Origin: Tragulus kanchil | Taxonomy: Eukaryota; Chordata; Mammalia; Artiodactyla; Tragulidae | Reading direction: 5' to 3' | Assembly (NCBI GenBank): GCA_022376925.1 | Contig: JAIOJX010000025.1 | Span: 8,649,141-8,713,140, forward strand | Length of the DNA stretch: 64,000 nucleotides | Part shown: in pieces, positions 36,168-48,669 of the stretch | Layout of the letters: each line of letters begins with the position of its first letter | How positions within the stretch are numbered: the stretch's first letter is position 1 | Notes under the pieces: model-generated | Told to the model about the DNA's origin: nothing | Databases searched by the model: none | What the model saw: the letters and a program-made list of their open reading frames with translations, nothing else | Made by a program: the position numbers and the translations under genes

Positions 36168-37276
36168 CACACACAAGAGAAGATGCAGGCTGAAACAGAC
36201 TTTCATATTCAAAACTCCTGAGTATTTAGTTGTACGAGGCTCTTGGCATTCTCTACAGAGAGTGGATCCAAATCTGGGAAGGAGAAAGGAGCGAAAGAAG
36301 ACAAAATGATGACTTTTCATGGTGCAGAGGAAGGCAATATATCCAGTGATTATGATTTTAGGTCCCTTTTTTGGGACAGGAGTGTGAATACAAGATCCAG
36401 AGGCTATATGCTTTGCTGTTGGTGTGCTTTTGTGACACTTTTTAAAACTTCATAAACTCTTTGTCATTTTATTATAAAGTATAATAAGGATTTCTTTGGG
36501 AAGATAAATTCCCTTACTTCTCGGTATTTTTCTTCACCACTTTCTCCCACTCCCTTCATCCTCACACAATTCACTGCTTGGAATAAGGCACAATTTCAGC
36601 ATTATTTCAAACAAGCTATTCCTGGTTTGAAGAATGGTGAACAAGAAAATGATGGAGACTTGCTTTCCAGGGCAGTGTCATTCAGCAGCCAGCAGGAAGG
36701 ACAGATTAGGACAGCTGACCTTTGACCCTGAGTCCTTAGGTCAAGCAGTCCACCAGCCTGGGAGTCTGCTTCCTTATCCTGAACAGAAAAGTCCAAACTT
36801 AGATGATTTCCAAGGGCCCCACTCCTGAAGACTTTTGACTTAAATTCTGCTGAAGAATCAATTTTGAGGAAGGGCTCATAATGTCGTCAGAAATAGGTAT
36901 GACCAAAGGGAAAGACCGTGAGCCAAGACAAGAGGGCCCTTCACGCCAGGCCTGACACTGGAGGTGACCAGACAGGGATGGTTCTGGAGCAGACCAGCTG
37001 TGAGGCCAGCGAGTGGCTCTGCCTGTGCCTTGAGGAGATGCTACCACCACCAGAGTCCGGGGCAGAGGGAAGACGACAAGCAGGGCTGGCTTTCTACACA
37101 GGGGCTAGGCTTCATCCGTTCCCTCGCTAGAATGTGTTTTGAACGGCTGTTCTTGACGTTAGAGAAAAATACAAAACTGTAAGCAAGTTGTCGTTGTTTC
37201 TGCCCTATTTCTTCCCTCAGCAGTCCTCTGTTAAGACCATTCTCATCTTTTACGTTTGTACAGGTAACATTAGACC
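36168..37276. other. intron without recognised repeat
   Basis: Unassigned. Short frames on both strands near 36600-37130 show no recognisable domain and are interrupted on the other strand in the same way. I do not call a gene. Confidence 0.5.
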
Positions 37277-37299
37277 TGCGTTCAGGTCAGCTGAGCCTT

Positions 37300-37405
37300 T
37301 CTAGTTGTGTGATCTTGGAAATGACTTCATTTCTTTAAGGACCAGTTTCCTCATCAGCCAATGGGGATGCTAGCTGATAACAGCTACCGTGCTAGTACTG
37401 ATGGT
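37300..37405 (+). mobile_element. MIR SINE relic
   Basis: The run gttgtgtgatcttggaaatg, cagtttcctcatcagccaat and ggggatgctagctgataaca follows the MIR core order (loss of ions, cagtttcctcatctg, aatggggat). Doubled at 38372-38477. Confidence 0.75.
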
Positions 37406-37444
37406 GAGCCCTTATGTCAGCTGTGGCTACTGTTTGTTGCTCCT

Positions 37445-37960
37445 AAAGCTCCTCTTTATAAACTTACATCTTATCTGCCTGACAGTGGTTGAGGCATCTA
37501 CTGCTGGATATCAAACATGTCAAAATTTAACAGCCTAAAATTACCATTTTATTATTTCTCATGGTTCTGTGTGTTGACTGTAGTTCAGGTGGATGGCTCT
37601 TCTGCCAGCATAGTGTGAGATTTCTCATGCAGCTATAGTCAGATGGCTGCTGGAGCAGGAATGCCTAAAATGGCTTTACCTATATGTCTGGTACCTTGAC
37701 AGGGAAACTGGGAGCCCAGTGATCTTTCTCTCTACATATAATCCCTCCATGAGACTAGCGTGTGGGCTTCTATACACCGAAGCTGGATCACAAGAGCAAA
37801 GGTCCAGCCTGTAAGCACTGTTTACATCATGTTTGCTAATGTTCCAATGACAGTCAGCCTGGCCCAAGACTAGAGTCAGTATGGGAGGGACTACACAAGG
37901 CATGACTATCAAGAGGTGTGGTCCATTGGAGCCACCAAAATAAGTCTCCACCACATCCAG
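37445..37960 (+). repeat. old mammalian interspersed repeat, family not assigned
   Basis: Motifs taaaattaccattttattat, tctcatggttctgtgtgttg and cagatggctgctggagcagg resemble a mammalian-wide DNA-transposon or LTR type repeat. Doubled at 38517-39032. Confidence 0.45.
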
Positions 37961-39413
37961 TTTCCAAACCCATACTGTCTGGAAAACGTCTTCACCGGAT
38001 GTCAGTCTGTTAGCTTCAGCGTAACTAATTCACTTTCAATCAAATAACCAATTCTTTGTTCTCACTGATGAGCATGGGATTGGTGCTGGATCATAAACAA
38101 TATCCTCATTTGGCTAGCTTTCCTCCCAAATTATTGCATAAGTTTTCTTATTTCCAAGTGTAAAACATAAGCACAACCTTTCCCCGCTTCTTGTTTTTTT
38201 TTTTTTTAATTACCAAAATCCAGACTCTGTGAAGCCTTGCCATCGACTCCTGTGTTCTCCACCCTCACTGCCACCATCAAAATCCACATCCTTATCACCT
38301 TCCTTGTGAACACCTGCAGTAACCTCTCAGATTTTCTTTAAGGACCAGTGCGTTCAGGTCAGCTGAGCCTTTCTAGTTGTGTGATCTTGGAAATGACTTC
38401 ATTTCTTTAAGGACCAGTTTCCTCATCAGCCAATGGGGATGCTAGCTGATAACAGCTACCGTGCTAGTACTGATGGTGAGCCCTTATGTCAGCTGTGGCT
38501 ACTGTTTGTTGCTCCTAAAGCTCCTCTTTATAAACTTACATCTTATCTGCCTGACAGTGGTTGAGGCATCTACTGCTGGATATCAAACATGTCAAAATTT
38601 AACAGCCTAAAATTACCATTTTATTATTTCTCATGGTTCTGTGTGTTGACTGTAGTTCAGGTGGATGGCTCTTCTGCCAGCATAGTGTGAGATTTCTCAT
38701 GCAGCTATAGTCAGATGGCTGCTGGAGCAGGAATGCCTAAAATGGCTTTACCTATATGTCTGGTACCTTGACAGGGAAACTGGGAGCCCAGTGATCTTTC
38801 TCTCTACATATAATCCCTCCATGAGACTAGCGTGTGGGCTTCTATACACCGAAGCTGGATCACAAGAGCAAAGGTCCAGCCTGTAAGCACTGTTTACATC
38901 ATGTTTGCTAATGTTCCAATGACAGTCAGCCTGGCCCAAGACTAGAGTCAGTATGGGAGGGACTACACAAGGCATGACTATCAAGAGGTGTGGTCCATTG
39001 GAGCCACCAAAATAAGTCTCCACCACATCCAGTTTCCAAACCCATACTGTCTGGAAAACGTCTTCACCGGATGTCAGTCTGTTAGCTTCAGCGTAACTAA
39101 TTCACTTTCAATCAAATAACCAATTCTTTGTTCTCACTGATGAGCATGGGATTGGTGCTGGATCATAAACAATATCCTCATTTGGCTAGCTTTCCTCCCA
39201 AATTATTGCATAAGTTTTCTTATTTCCAAGTGTAAAACATAAGCACAACCTTTCCCCGCTTCTTGTTTTTTTTTTTTTTAATTACCAAAATCCAGACTCT
39301 GTGAAGCCTTGCCATCGACTCCTGTGTTCTCCACCCTCACTGCCACCATCAAAATCCACATCCTTATCACCTTCCTTGTGAACACCTGCAGTAACCTCTC
39401 AGATTTTCTTTAA

Positions 39414-39976
39414 ACACCGCTTTCAGTCTGACGCCTTTCTTTTTAAGAACCTGCTGTGTATTTGTTGCTCCTATTGCATTAAATCTGCTTATTTTTCTAA
39501 GGCCCTTATTTATTGGACCCTACTCCATTTATACAACCCTTGTTTTCACTGTTGTCTGTGAATCAGAGTGAGGGAAGGTACTTAAGGAAAGAGTTTAGGT
39601 CCATCTCCATGGTAGTAAGCACTGTTGAACACAGAGGGGAATGGGGGAGGTGATGCTGGGGCTGAGCAAACACCCTGAAGCTAAAATGTAAAGTGGAAGG
39701 GATTTTACTGTGGCTCTTTGTGTTTTTATGGAATTCCTTAGGGTTAAAAAATTTTGAACTGTCTTGCCCATTGCACTACTCCAGGCTCAGTTGGGCTTTA
39801 TATCCGCATAGTCTGGTTTTATGTTATCAGTGGTGCCAGATGTTTGTTCTAATGCGGTGCTCGGCCCACACTGGGTGCCTCATAAGCAAAACTTAAAGTT
39901 AGACTTTTAATAAACTAAAATGGACAATATCCACAAAGTCTAAGGAAAGGATGTTTATGTTCTCTTACTAAATAGA
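39414..39976. other. intron without recognised repeat
   Basis: Nothing recognised. The plus frame at 39693-39896 is a short chance frame. Confidence 0.5.
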
Positions 39977-42288
39977 GAGAGATGCAGAAGGTAGTTCTTA
40001 TGAATTATCTTCACCACTAAAGCACTCAGTCCATGTGCTCTGGATGCGGACTAAAGCTGGGGTGAGTGAGGCTTGAACTTAGTTATGCTGGATGCTGAGA
40101 GGACCCACGCCTTCTATTAGATGAGCATGTAAAATATGGCAGGACCATGGGAAGAAAGACCTATTACATTTTTAATTTTTTAACCAAAAGCCTTTTGGAT
40201 TCGATCAAATTTTAAAATTAGCATATTGAGAGAATAACTTCCTGCTGTTCTTAAGAGGGAAACATTATAAAGTGATAAACACAGATGGCATGAACCTAAG
40301 AAACTGAATGAGCATATTCAGTTCATCCCTGACATTATTTTGATCCTGTTCATTTTCATTCCAAAGGAGTCCCATTTTCGTGAAACCAATGACAGTTTTT
40401 AACCTCCATAATTGAGATACTGGGTAAGGAAATGGCAAACATCCTGGAAGACTCTCTTCCACCCCACCAGCTTTCAGCCACAGTTTCAAATGCTCTATTT
40501 TAATGAACTTGAACTCCAGAGTAGTCCACTTAACTTTATTAACTTGAACTTCAAGGCAGCTGCATTCTTTGGTGGGGAGCCATGCTCTTCTCTCACTATG
40601 ACCCTGTTTTATTCCTTTAACTTCTCAGCACAGCCCAGGAAGGGGCCCTGCTTCTGCTTGGAGACCGAGGAGGCGCTTCCAGTTTCCTCCTGAGTCTGCC
40701 CAGCATGTCCCGCAGGGCTGCAGGGGAGGCTGTCCTCGGGAGTGCCTTCTCAGAAGTTCTGGAGATGGGCCTCAAGCTTTTGGCTGCAGTCAGGGTTTTC
40801 CAAAGTGGAGGCCGCAGTAATGCTCGTCATTGATTGAGAGACGTGCCGCCCGGACTATTTTCATGAGGGTCAAATAAAACTCTCTTGTCTTCAGCCTCCT
40901 TTGAAAGGTGTTTTCCTAATGATTTTACCAGTCAAACAGAATGACTGTGTGGGAGAGTGTAGTTAGAGCTGGAACACGCCGGCCTACTTCCCTTCTCCAC
41001 CCGGCGCCCCTGCCTGCCTTTCCCCTGAAGCTCCTCCTCTCCCAGGCACACACTGCTGCTTTTTGTTTTGCCTGAATTGTGTGACTTTTGAGGATGAATG
41101 TGAAGTCCTCAATTGCCCTAATTGGACATTGACTGATCCGAGAGATGCAGAAGGTAGTTCTTATGAATTATCTTCACCACTAAAGCACTCAGTCCATGTG
41201 CTCTGGATGCGGACTAAAGCTGGGGTGAGTGAGGCTTGAACTTAGTTATGCTGGATGCTGAGAGGACCCACGCCTTCTATTAGATGAGCATGTAAAATAT
41301 GGCAGGACCATGGGAAGAAAGACCTATTACATTTTTAATTTTTTAACCAAAAGCCTTTTGGATTCGATCAAATTTTAAAATTAGCATATTGAGAGAATAA
41401 CTTCCTGCTGTTCTTAAGGGGGAAACATTATAAAGTGATAAACACAGATGGCATGAACCTAAGAAACTGAATGAGCATATTCAGTTCATCCCTGACATTA
41501 TTTTGATCCTGTTCATTTTCATTCCAAAGGAGTCCCATTTTCGTGAAACCACTGACAGTTTTTAACCTCCATAATTGAGATACTGGGTAAGGAAATGGCA
41601 AACATCCTGGAAGACTCTCTTCCACCCCACCAGCTTTCAGCCACAGTTTCAAATGCTCTATTTTAATGAACTTGAACTCCAGAGTAGTCCACTTAACTTT
41701 ATTAACTTGAACTTCAAGGCAGCTGCATTCTTTGGTGGGGAGCCATGCTCTTCTCTCACTATGACCCTGTTTTATTCCTTTAACTTCTCAGCACAGCCCA
41801 GGAAGGGGCCCTGCTTCTGCTTGGAGGCCGAGGAGGCGCTTCCAGTTTCCTCCTGAGTCTGCCCAGCATGTCCCGCAGGGCTGCAGGGGAGGCTGTCCTC
41901 GGGAGTGCCTTCTCAGAAGTTCTGGAGATGGGCCTCAAGCTTTTGGCTGCAGTCAGGGTTTTCCAAAGTGGAGGCCGCAGTAATGCTCGTCATTGATTGA
42001 GAGACGTGCCGCCCGGACTATTTTCATGAGGGTCAAATAAAACTCTCTTGTCTTCAGCCTCCTTTGAAAGGTGTTTTCCTAATGATTTTACCAGTCAAAC
42101 AGAATGACTGTGTGGGAGAGTGTAGTTAGAGCTGGAACACGCCGGCCTACTTCCCTTCTCCACCCGGCGCCCCTGCCTGCCTTTCCCCTGAAGCTCCTCC
42201 TCTCCCAGGCACACACTCGCTGCTCTGTTTTCTGTTCTGGACTTGCCTGAATTGTGTGACTTTTGAGGATGAATGTGAAGTCCTCAAT
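39977..42288. repeat. tandem duplication 11, period 1163 bp, with single-base differences
   Basis: Copy A is 39977-41139 and copy B 41140-42288. Interior substitutions: aagagggaaac/aagggggaaac, accaatgacag/accactgacag and gagaccgag/gaggccgag. The A end is shortened by several small gaps (cactgctgctttttgttttg in A; B has about 16 extra bases there). The block is unique-looking and no repeat family was recognised. Confidence 0.9.
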
Positions 42289-42660
42289 CCAGAGGAAGTG
42301 CCAGGAACACAAACAGCTAATTGGCATTCACCCCTTGGGGAGCTGCATGACCAGCCAAGCTGGTTGCATTATCTCCGTGGGGCACTTAGCTTGGAGAGAC
42401 ACCTCGGCTCTCAAATCGTCCAAGAAGCATTTCCAAAAGGTAGAAAGAATCGCCAAGAAAAGGCTGTAATCAGGAAGTGCTCCTTCTTTTGGGTATGTTG
42501 GATTGGTTGCAGAAATAACCGGCTAGAGGCAGTTTACAGCTTTGCTGTTTATCCTTGTCTGAGCTGCTTGTGATTTCAGGGAACTCTGGCCAGGTTATTA
42601 ATAAGCCTTTGAAACAGGGATTTCAGACTGGTAATCCACAAGCCAAATTCCAGTCACAAC

Positions 42661-42709
<49 letters not shown>

Positions 42710-43193
42710 ATGTATGCATGCGCACCTGCACACACTTGGCTGGCACTTGGTCGTGGCTGCCCCCCACCCCGAGTTGGGGTGCACGTCCTGTGGTTTGTCA
42801 TGGTCTCCACTATTCCCTTCTCCTCTGAAGGCCTTTGAGTTTGATGCCCTGCTCTTAGTACAAGTATTTTCAGTAGTCCTTGAATGCTGAACCCCATTTA
42901 CTCTGAGACAAACCAGGGGAGTTGATAAGGATTTTTCAAGAATGGATTTGTAGTGCAGAACTAAAATTTAGAAACATCAACTGTTACTTTTCAGTGAAAA
43001 TATTTCTCAGCTTAATAGCAGGCCACCCCTAACTGAAGGTCCGTCTGACGTCCAGCGTGGCCTGTGTGAGGCTGCTCCCTTCCTCAGGGATCCTGGGCCA
43101 CTGTCCCCTCAGCCAACACTGCAGCAGTGCTGAAACCTGGTGCTTCCCCTCCAGCCTCAGGACGCCGTTGGTGGATGGCGGCTTCTCATAAGT
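42289..43193. other. intron with one microsatellite, otherwise unassigned
   Basis: Only the (TG)22 tract at 42665-42708 was recognised. The rest looks like unique intron. Confidence 0.5.
42665..42708. repeat. (TG)22 microsatellite
   Basis: 44 bp of uninterrupted TG dinucleotide, followed by catgtatgcatgcgca. It creates spurious Val-Cys or Thr-His reading frames on the two strands. Confidence 0.97.
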
Positions 43194-45395
43194 GGCACAG
43201 ACACCTGCTCTAGGAGCCAGTGAGCATCGTGTTTGTTCAGTAAACATTATAGGCAATATGAAGAAATGTGAAGTGACCACACGTTCCAGGGTCATCAGGG
43301 CAGTTGTAAGTGTTCTTTTACTGATGAGAAAAGGGAGAGAGTCACAACACTCTGCTGTATGAGGTATACAAAATCTTGCATTCTTATCTTTACATAACCT
43401 CCTCCTACTATCTACCTTTTTAAAGATTAAAAATAATTATTTATTTTTTTAACACCAAAAATATTTTGTTTGGGGATATACCCAATTACCAGTGTAATGA
43501 CAGTTTCAGGTGAACAGTGAAGGGACCCAGCCATACCTGTAGATCCATTCTCCCACAAGTTCCCCTCCCATCCAGGCTGGTACATAACACTGACCAGAGT
43601 TCCACGTGCTATATACAACATTTCTGTGGGTTATCCATTTTAGATATACCAGGGTGTACATGACCCAAAGTCCTGAAGGATTCCTTTCACCCTGCAACCA
43701 TGAGTTCATTTTCTAAGTCTGTAAGTCTCTTTCTGTTTTGTAAATAGGTTCATTTGTATCATTTTTTTTTTTAGACTCCACATAGAAGGGATATCATATT
43801 TCTCCTTCTCTCTCTGACTTATTTCTATCAGTATGACACTCTCCAGGTCCATCCATGTTGCTGCAAATGGCCTTACTTCATTATTTTTAATGGCTGAGTT
43901 ATATTCCATTATGTACATACATACCACATCTTTCCACATCTTGGCCATTGTAAACAGTGCTTCAGTGAATACTGGTGCATGTATCTCTTTGAGCCATGCT
44001 TTTTTTTTTTTTTCTGGATATATGCCCAGGAGTGGGATTGCAGGGTTATATGGTAGCTCTATGTTTAGTTTTTTAAGGAACCTCTGTATAGTTCTCCATA
44101 GTGGCTGTACCAATTTACATTCCCACCGGCAGTGCAGGATGGTTCCCTTCCCTCCTCACCCTCTCCAGCATTTGCTGTTTGTGGATTTTTTGATGATAGC
44201 CATGCTGACCATTGTGAAGTGGTATCTCATTGTAGTTTTAATTTACATTTCTCTAATAACTAGCGACTTTGAACATCTTTTCATATGTCTGTTGGCACAG
44301 ACACCTGCTCTAGGAGCCAGTGAGCATCGTGTTTGTTCAGTAAACATTATAGGCAATATGAAGAAATGTGAAGTGACCACACGTTCCAGGGTCATCAGGG
44401 CAGTTGTAAGTGTTCTTTTACTGATGAGAAAAGGGAGAGAGTCACAACACTCTGCTGTATGAGGTATACAAAATCTTGCATTCTTATCTTTACATAACCT
44501 CCTCCTACTATCTACCTTTTTAAAGATTAAAAATAATTATTTATTTTTTTAACACCAAAAATATTTTGTTTGGGGATATACCCAATTACCAGTGTAATGA
44601 CAGTTTCAGGTGAACAGTGAAGGGACCCAGCCATACCTGTAGATCCATTCTCCCACAAGTTCCCCTCCCATCCAGGCTGGTACATAACACTGACCAGAGT
44701 TCCACGTGCTATATACAACATTTCTGTGGGTTATCCATTTTAGATATACCAGGGTGTACATGACCCAAAGTCCTGAAGGATTCCTTTCACCCTGCAACCA
44801 TGAGTTCATTTTCTAAGTCTGTAAGTCTCTTTCTGTTTTGTAAATAGGTTCATTTGTATCATTTTTTTTTTTAGACTCCACATAGAAGGGATATCATATT
44901 TCTCCTTCTCTCTCTGACTTATTTCCATCAGTATGACACTCTCCAGGTCCATCCATGTTGCTGCAAATGGCCTTACTTCATTATTTTTAATGGCTGAGTT
45001 ATATTCCATTATGTACATACATACCACATCTTTCCACATCTTGGCCATTGTAAACAGTGCTTCAGTGAATACTGGTGCATGTATCTCTTTGAGCCATGCT
45101 TTTTTTTTTTTTTCTGGATATATGCCCAGGAGTGGGATTGCAGGGTTATATGGTAGCTCTATGTTTAGTTTTTTAAGGAACCTCTGTATAGTTCTCCATA
45201 GTGGCTGTACCAATTTACATTCCCACCGGCAGTGCAGGATGGTTCCCTTCCCTCCTCACCCTCTCCAGCATTTGCTGTTTGTGGATTTTTTGATGATAGC
45301 CATGCTGACCATTGTGAAGTGGTATCTCATTGTAGTTTTAATTTACATTTCTCTAATAACTAGCGACTTTGAACATCTTTTCATATGTCTGTTGG
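43194..45395. repeat. tandem duplication 12, period 1100 bp
   Basis: Copy A is 43194-44293 and copy B 44294-45395. One substitution was seen (tttctatcag/tttccatcag). The left end is unique intron and the right end lies inside L1 ORF2, so the junction fuses L1 to the unrelated flank ggcacagacacctgc. Confidence 0.93.
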
Positions 45396-47455
45396 CCATC
45401 TGTTGTCTTTAGAGAAATGTCTATTCAGGTCTTCTGCCCGCTTTTTTGAGTGGGTTGTTTGTTTTGATGCTATTAAGTGTCATAAGCTGTTTATAAGTTT
45501 TGGAGACTAATCCATTATTGTTCACATCATTTGCAGATATTTTTTTCCAAACTGTGGGTTGTCTTTTTGTTTATTGTTTCCTTTGCTGTGCAGAAGCTTT
45601 TGAGTTTAAGTAGGTCCCATTTGTTTATTTTCTTTTACTTCCATTATTCTGGAGATGGCTTTAAAAAGATGTTGCTGTGATTTATGTCAGAGAGTGTTCT
45701 GCCTATGTTTTCCTCTAAGAAATTTATAGTATACAGTCTACCATTTAGATTCTCTAATCCATTTTGAGTTTATTTTTGTGTATGGAGATAAGGAGTGATC
45801 CAATTTCATTCTTTTACATGTGGCTGTCCAGTTTTCCCAGCACCATTTATTAAAGAGATTGTCTTTCCACCATTGTGTAGTCTTGCCTCCTTTTTCATAG
45901 ATTAGTGGAATATCGGTGTATGGGCTTATTGCTGGGTTTTCTATCCTGTTTCATTGGTTTCTATTTCTATTTTTGATTCAGTACCACACTGTCTTAATGA
46001 TGGTAGCTTTGTAGTATAGTCTGAAGTCAGGAAGCCTGATTCCTCCAGCTCCATTTTTCTTTTTCAAGATTGCTTTGGCTATTCGAGGTCTTTTGTGTCT
46101 TCATACAGACTTTTTTTCTTTTTAGGATTTATTTATTTCTTGGGGGCGGGGTGGGGTGGGGAGGGAGGGGAGCAGGCAGGCCACTTCTATTGGTCTTTCA
46201 TTTGTCTATTTTCATCCATCTTTGTTCTTTGGCCCGTGTGGGCCTCCCATCGCAGTGGCCTCTGTTGTTGCAGAGCACCGGCTCTGGGCGCATGCACTCC
46301 AGAGCTCTGGCTCGGTAATTGGACACATAGGTCCAGCCAGTCCACAGCACATGGGATCTTCCCAGGCCAGGGAGGATAGCCATGCTGACCATTGTGAAGT
46401 GGTATCTCATTGTAGTTTTAATTTACATTTCTCTAATAACTAGCGACTTTGAACATCTTTTCATATGTCTGTTGGCCATCTGTTGTCTTTAGAGAAATGT
46501 CTATTCAGGTCTTCTGCCCGCTTTTTTGAGTGGGTTGTTTGTTTTGATGCTATTAAGTGTCATAAGCTGTTTATAAGTTTTGGAGACTAATCCATTATTG
46601 TTCACATCATTTGCAGATATTTTTTTCCAAACTGTGGGTTGTCTTTTTGTTTATTGTTTCCTTTGCTGTGCAGAAGCTTTTGAGTTTAAGTAGGTCCCAT
46701 TTGTTTATTTTTACTTTTACTTCCATTATTCTGGAGATGGCTTTAAAAAGATGTTGCTGTGATTTATGTCAGAGAGTGTTCTGCCTATGTTTTCCTCTAA
46801 GAAATTTATAGTATACAGTCTACCATTTAGATTCTCTAATCCATTTTGAGTTTATTTTTGTGTATGGAGATAAGGAGTGATCCAATTTCATTCTTTTACA
46901 TGTGGCTGTCCAGTTTTCCCAGCACCATTTATTAAAGAGATTGTCTTTCCACCATTGTGTAGTCTTGCCTCCTTTTTCATAGATTAGTGGAATATCGGTG
47001 TATGGGCTTATTGCTGGGTTTTCTATCCTGTTTCATTGGTTTCTATTTCTATTTTTGATTCAGTACCACACTGTCTTAATGATGGTAGCTTTGTAGTATA
47101 GTCTGAAGTCAGGAAGCCTGATTCCTCCAGCTCCATTTTTCTTTTTCAAGATTGCTTTGGCTATTCGAGGTCTTTTGTGTCTTCATACAGACTTTTTTTC
47201 TTTTTAGGATTTATTTATTTCTTGGGGGCGGGGTGGGGTGGGGAGGGAGGGGAGCAGGCAGGCCACTTCTATTGGTCTTTCATTTGTCTATTTTCATCCA
47301 TCTTTGTTCTTTGGCCCGTGTGGGCCTCCCATCGCAGTGGCCTCTGTTGTTGCAGAGCACCGGCTCTGGGCGCATGCACTCCAGAGCTCTGGCTCGGTAA
47401 TTGGACACATAGGTCCAGCCAGTCCACAGCACACGGGATCTTCCCAGGCCAGGGA
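45297..47455. repeat. tandem duplication 13, period about 1080 bp, chained to duplication 12
   Basis: Copy A is 45297-46375 and copy B 46377-47455. Differences: tttattttcttttac/tttatttttacttttac and cacatggg/cacacggg. The left roughly 100 bp are shared with duplication 12, giving three copies (about 44197, 45297, 46377). Copy A ends inside a SINE whose remaining part is found only after copy B. Confidence 0.92.
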
Positions 47456-47517
47456 CCGAACCGGTGCCCCCTACACTGCAAGGCGGTGTCCTTACACACT
47501 GAACCACCAGGGAAGCC
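47192..47517 (-). mobile_element. CCAATAG-type SINE, long form with C-rich tail, inside L1
   Basis: Read on the minus strand: gggcttccctggtggttcag head, ggttcggtccctggcctgg, then gaccaatagaagtggcc, a C-rich tract, and aaataaataaatcc. The exact 11-bp target repeat cttcatacaga flanks it (47181-47191 and 47518-47528). A truncated copy at 46110-46375 is due to duplication 13. Confidence 0.93.
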
Positions 47518-48414
47518 CTTCATACAGATTTTGAAAGTTTTCTGTTCTAATTCTGTGGAAAATGCTATTGGTAATTTGATAAAGGATTGCATTGAATCTA
47601 TAGATTGCCGTGGATGGTGTAGTCATTTTGACAATATTGCTTCTTCCAATTCATGAACACAGTATATCTTTCCATCTGTTTGTCTTCCTTGATTTCTTTC
47701 ATCAGCACCTGTATTCTGAGTACAGGTCTTTGTCTCCTTAGATAGGTTTATTCCTAGGTATTTTATTCTTTTTGATGCAATGGTAAATGGAATTGCTTCT
47801 TGAATTTTTTTTTTTCTGATCTTTCATTACTAGTGTATAGAAATGCAACAGACTTCTGTGTATTAATTCTGTAACCTGTAACTTTACCAGATTCATTGTT
47901 GAGGTCTAATAGTTTTCTGGTAGCATCTTTAGGATTTTCTATGTATAGTATCCTGTCATCTGCAAACAGTGACAGTTTAACTTCCTCTTTTTAAATTTGG
48001 ATTCCCTTTGCTTCCTTTTCTTCTCTGATTGCTGTAGCTAGAACTTCCAGAACTATGTTGAATAGAAGTGGTGAGAGTGGATATCCTTGTCTTGTTCCTG
48101 ACCTTAGCATGCTTTCAGCCTTTTGCCACTGAGTATGTTGCTAGCTGTAGGTCTTTCATATATGGCTTTCATTATGTTGAGGTAAGTGCCTTCTATGCCC
48201 ACTTTTTGGAGTGATAAATTATGTCAAGAGCCTTTTCTTTCAAAAGCTATTGGATGATCATACGGTTTTTATTCTTCAATTTGTTGATATGGTATATCAC
48301 CCTGATTGATTTGTGGACGTTGAAAAATCCTTGTATCCCTGGGCTGAATCTTACTTGATCATTGTGTATGATCTTTTTAATATGTTGTTGGATACAGATT
48401 GCTAGTATTTTTTT

Positions 48415-48669
48415 ATATCACATCTTCTTTTTTTTTTTAGTTTTGTCCTCTTTTATTTACTTTCATCCATCTTAATTCTTTGGCCTGTGTAGGCCTCCCA
48501 TTGCAGTGGCCTCTCTCCTTGCAGAGCACTGGCTCTGGGCACACGTGCTCCAGAGTGCTGGCTCATAGTTGGCTCCACGGCACGTGGGATCTTCCTGTGC
48601 CAAGGATTGAACTGGTACCCCTTGCACTGCAAGGTGGACTCCTTACCCACTGGACCACCAGGTAAGCCC
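48415..48669 (-). mobile_element. CCAATAG-type SINE, short form, inside L1
   Basis: It is bounded by an exact 18-bp target repeat, gattgctagtattttttt, at 48397-48414 and 48670-48687. The head on the minus strand is gggcttacctggtggtccag. The tail is A-rich without the C-rich segment. A partial copy at 49644-49829 comes from tandem duplication 14. Confidence 0.93.

Larger units (their letters stand above)
37277..39413. repeat. tandem duplication 10, period 1072 bp
   Basis: Copy A is 37277-38348 and copy B 38349-39413, the shortest period of the set. The A end reads tttctttaaggaccag before rejoining tgcgttcagg. That 16-mer is also present at about 37333, inside the copy. Confidence 0.93.

Noticed and set aside
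42555..42897. Frames with long Val-Cys or Thr-His repeats
   Set aside because: They are translations of the (TG)22 microsatellite.
43706..45213. 135-codon minus frames repeated at 43706-44113 and 44806-45213 as a gene pair
   Set aside because: They are the L1 ORF2 C-terminus, doubled by tandem duplication 12.
46070..47656. Plus-strand frames of 80-160 codons with recurring similar protein text across the window
   Set aside because: They are antisense readings of the tRNA-derived SINE, which has few stops in these frames. The recurrence reflects SINE copy number, not a gene family.
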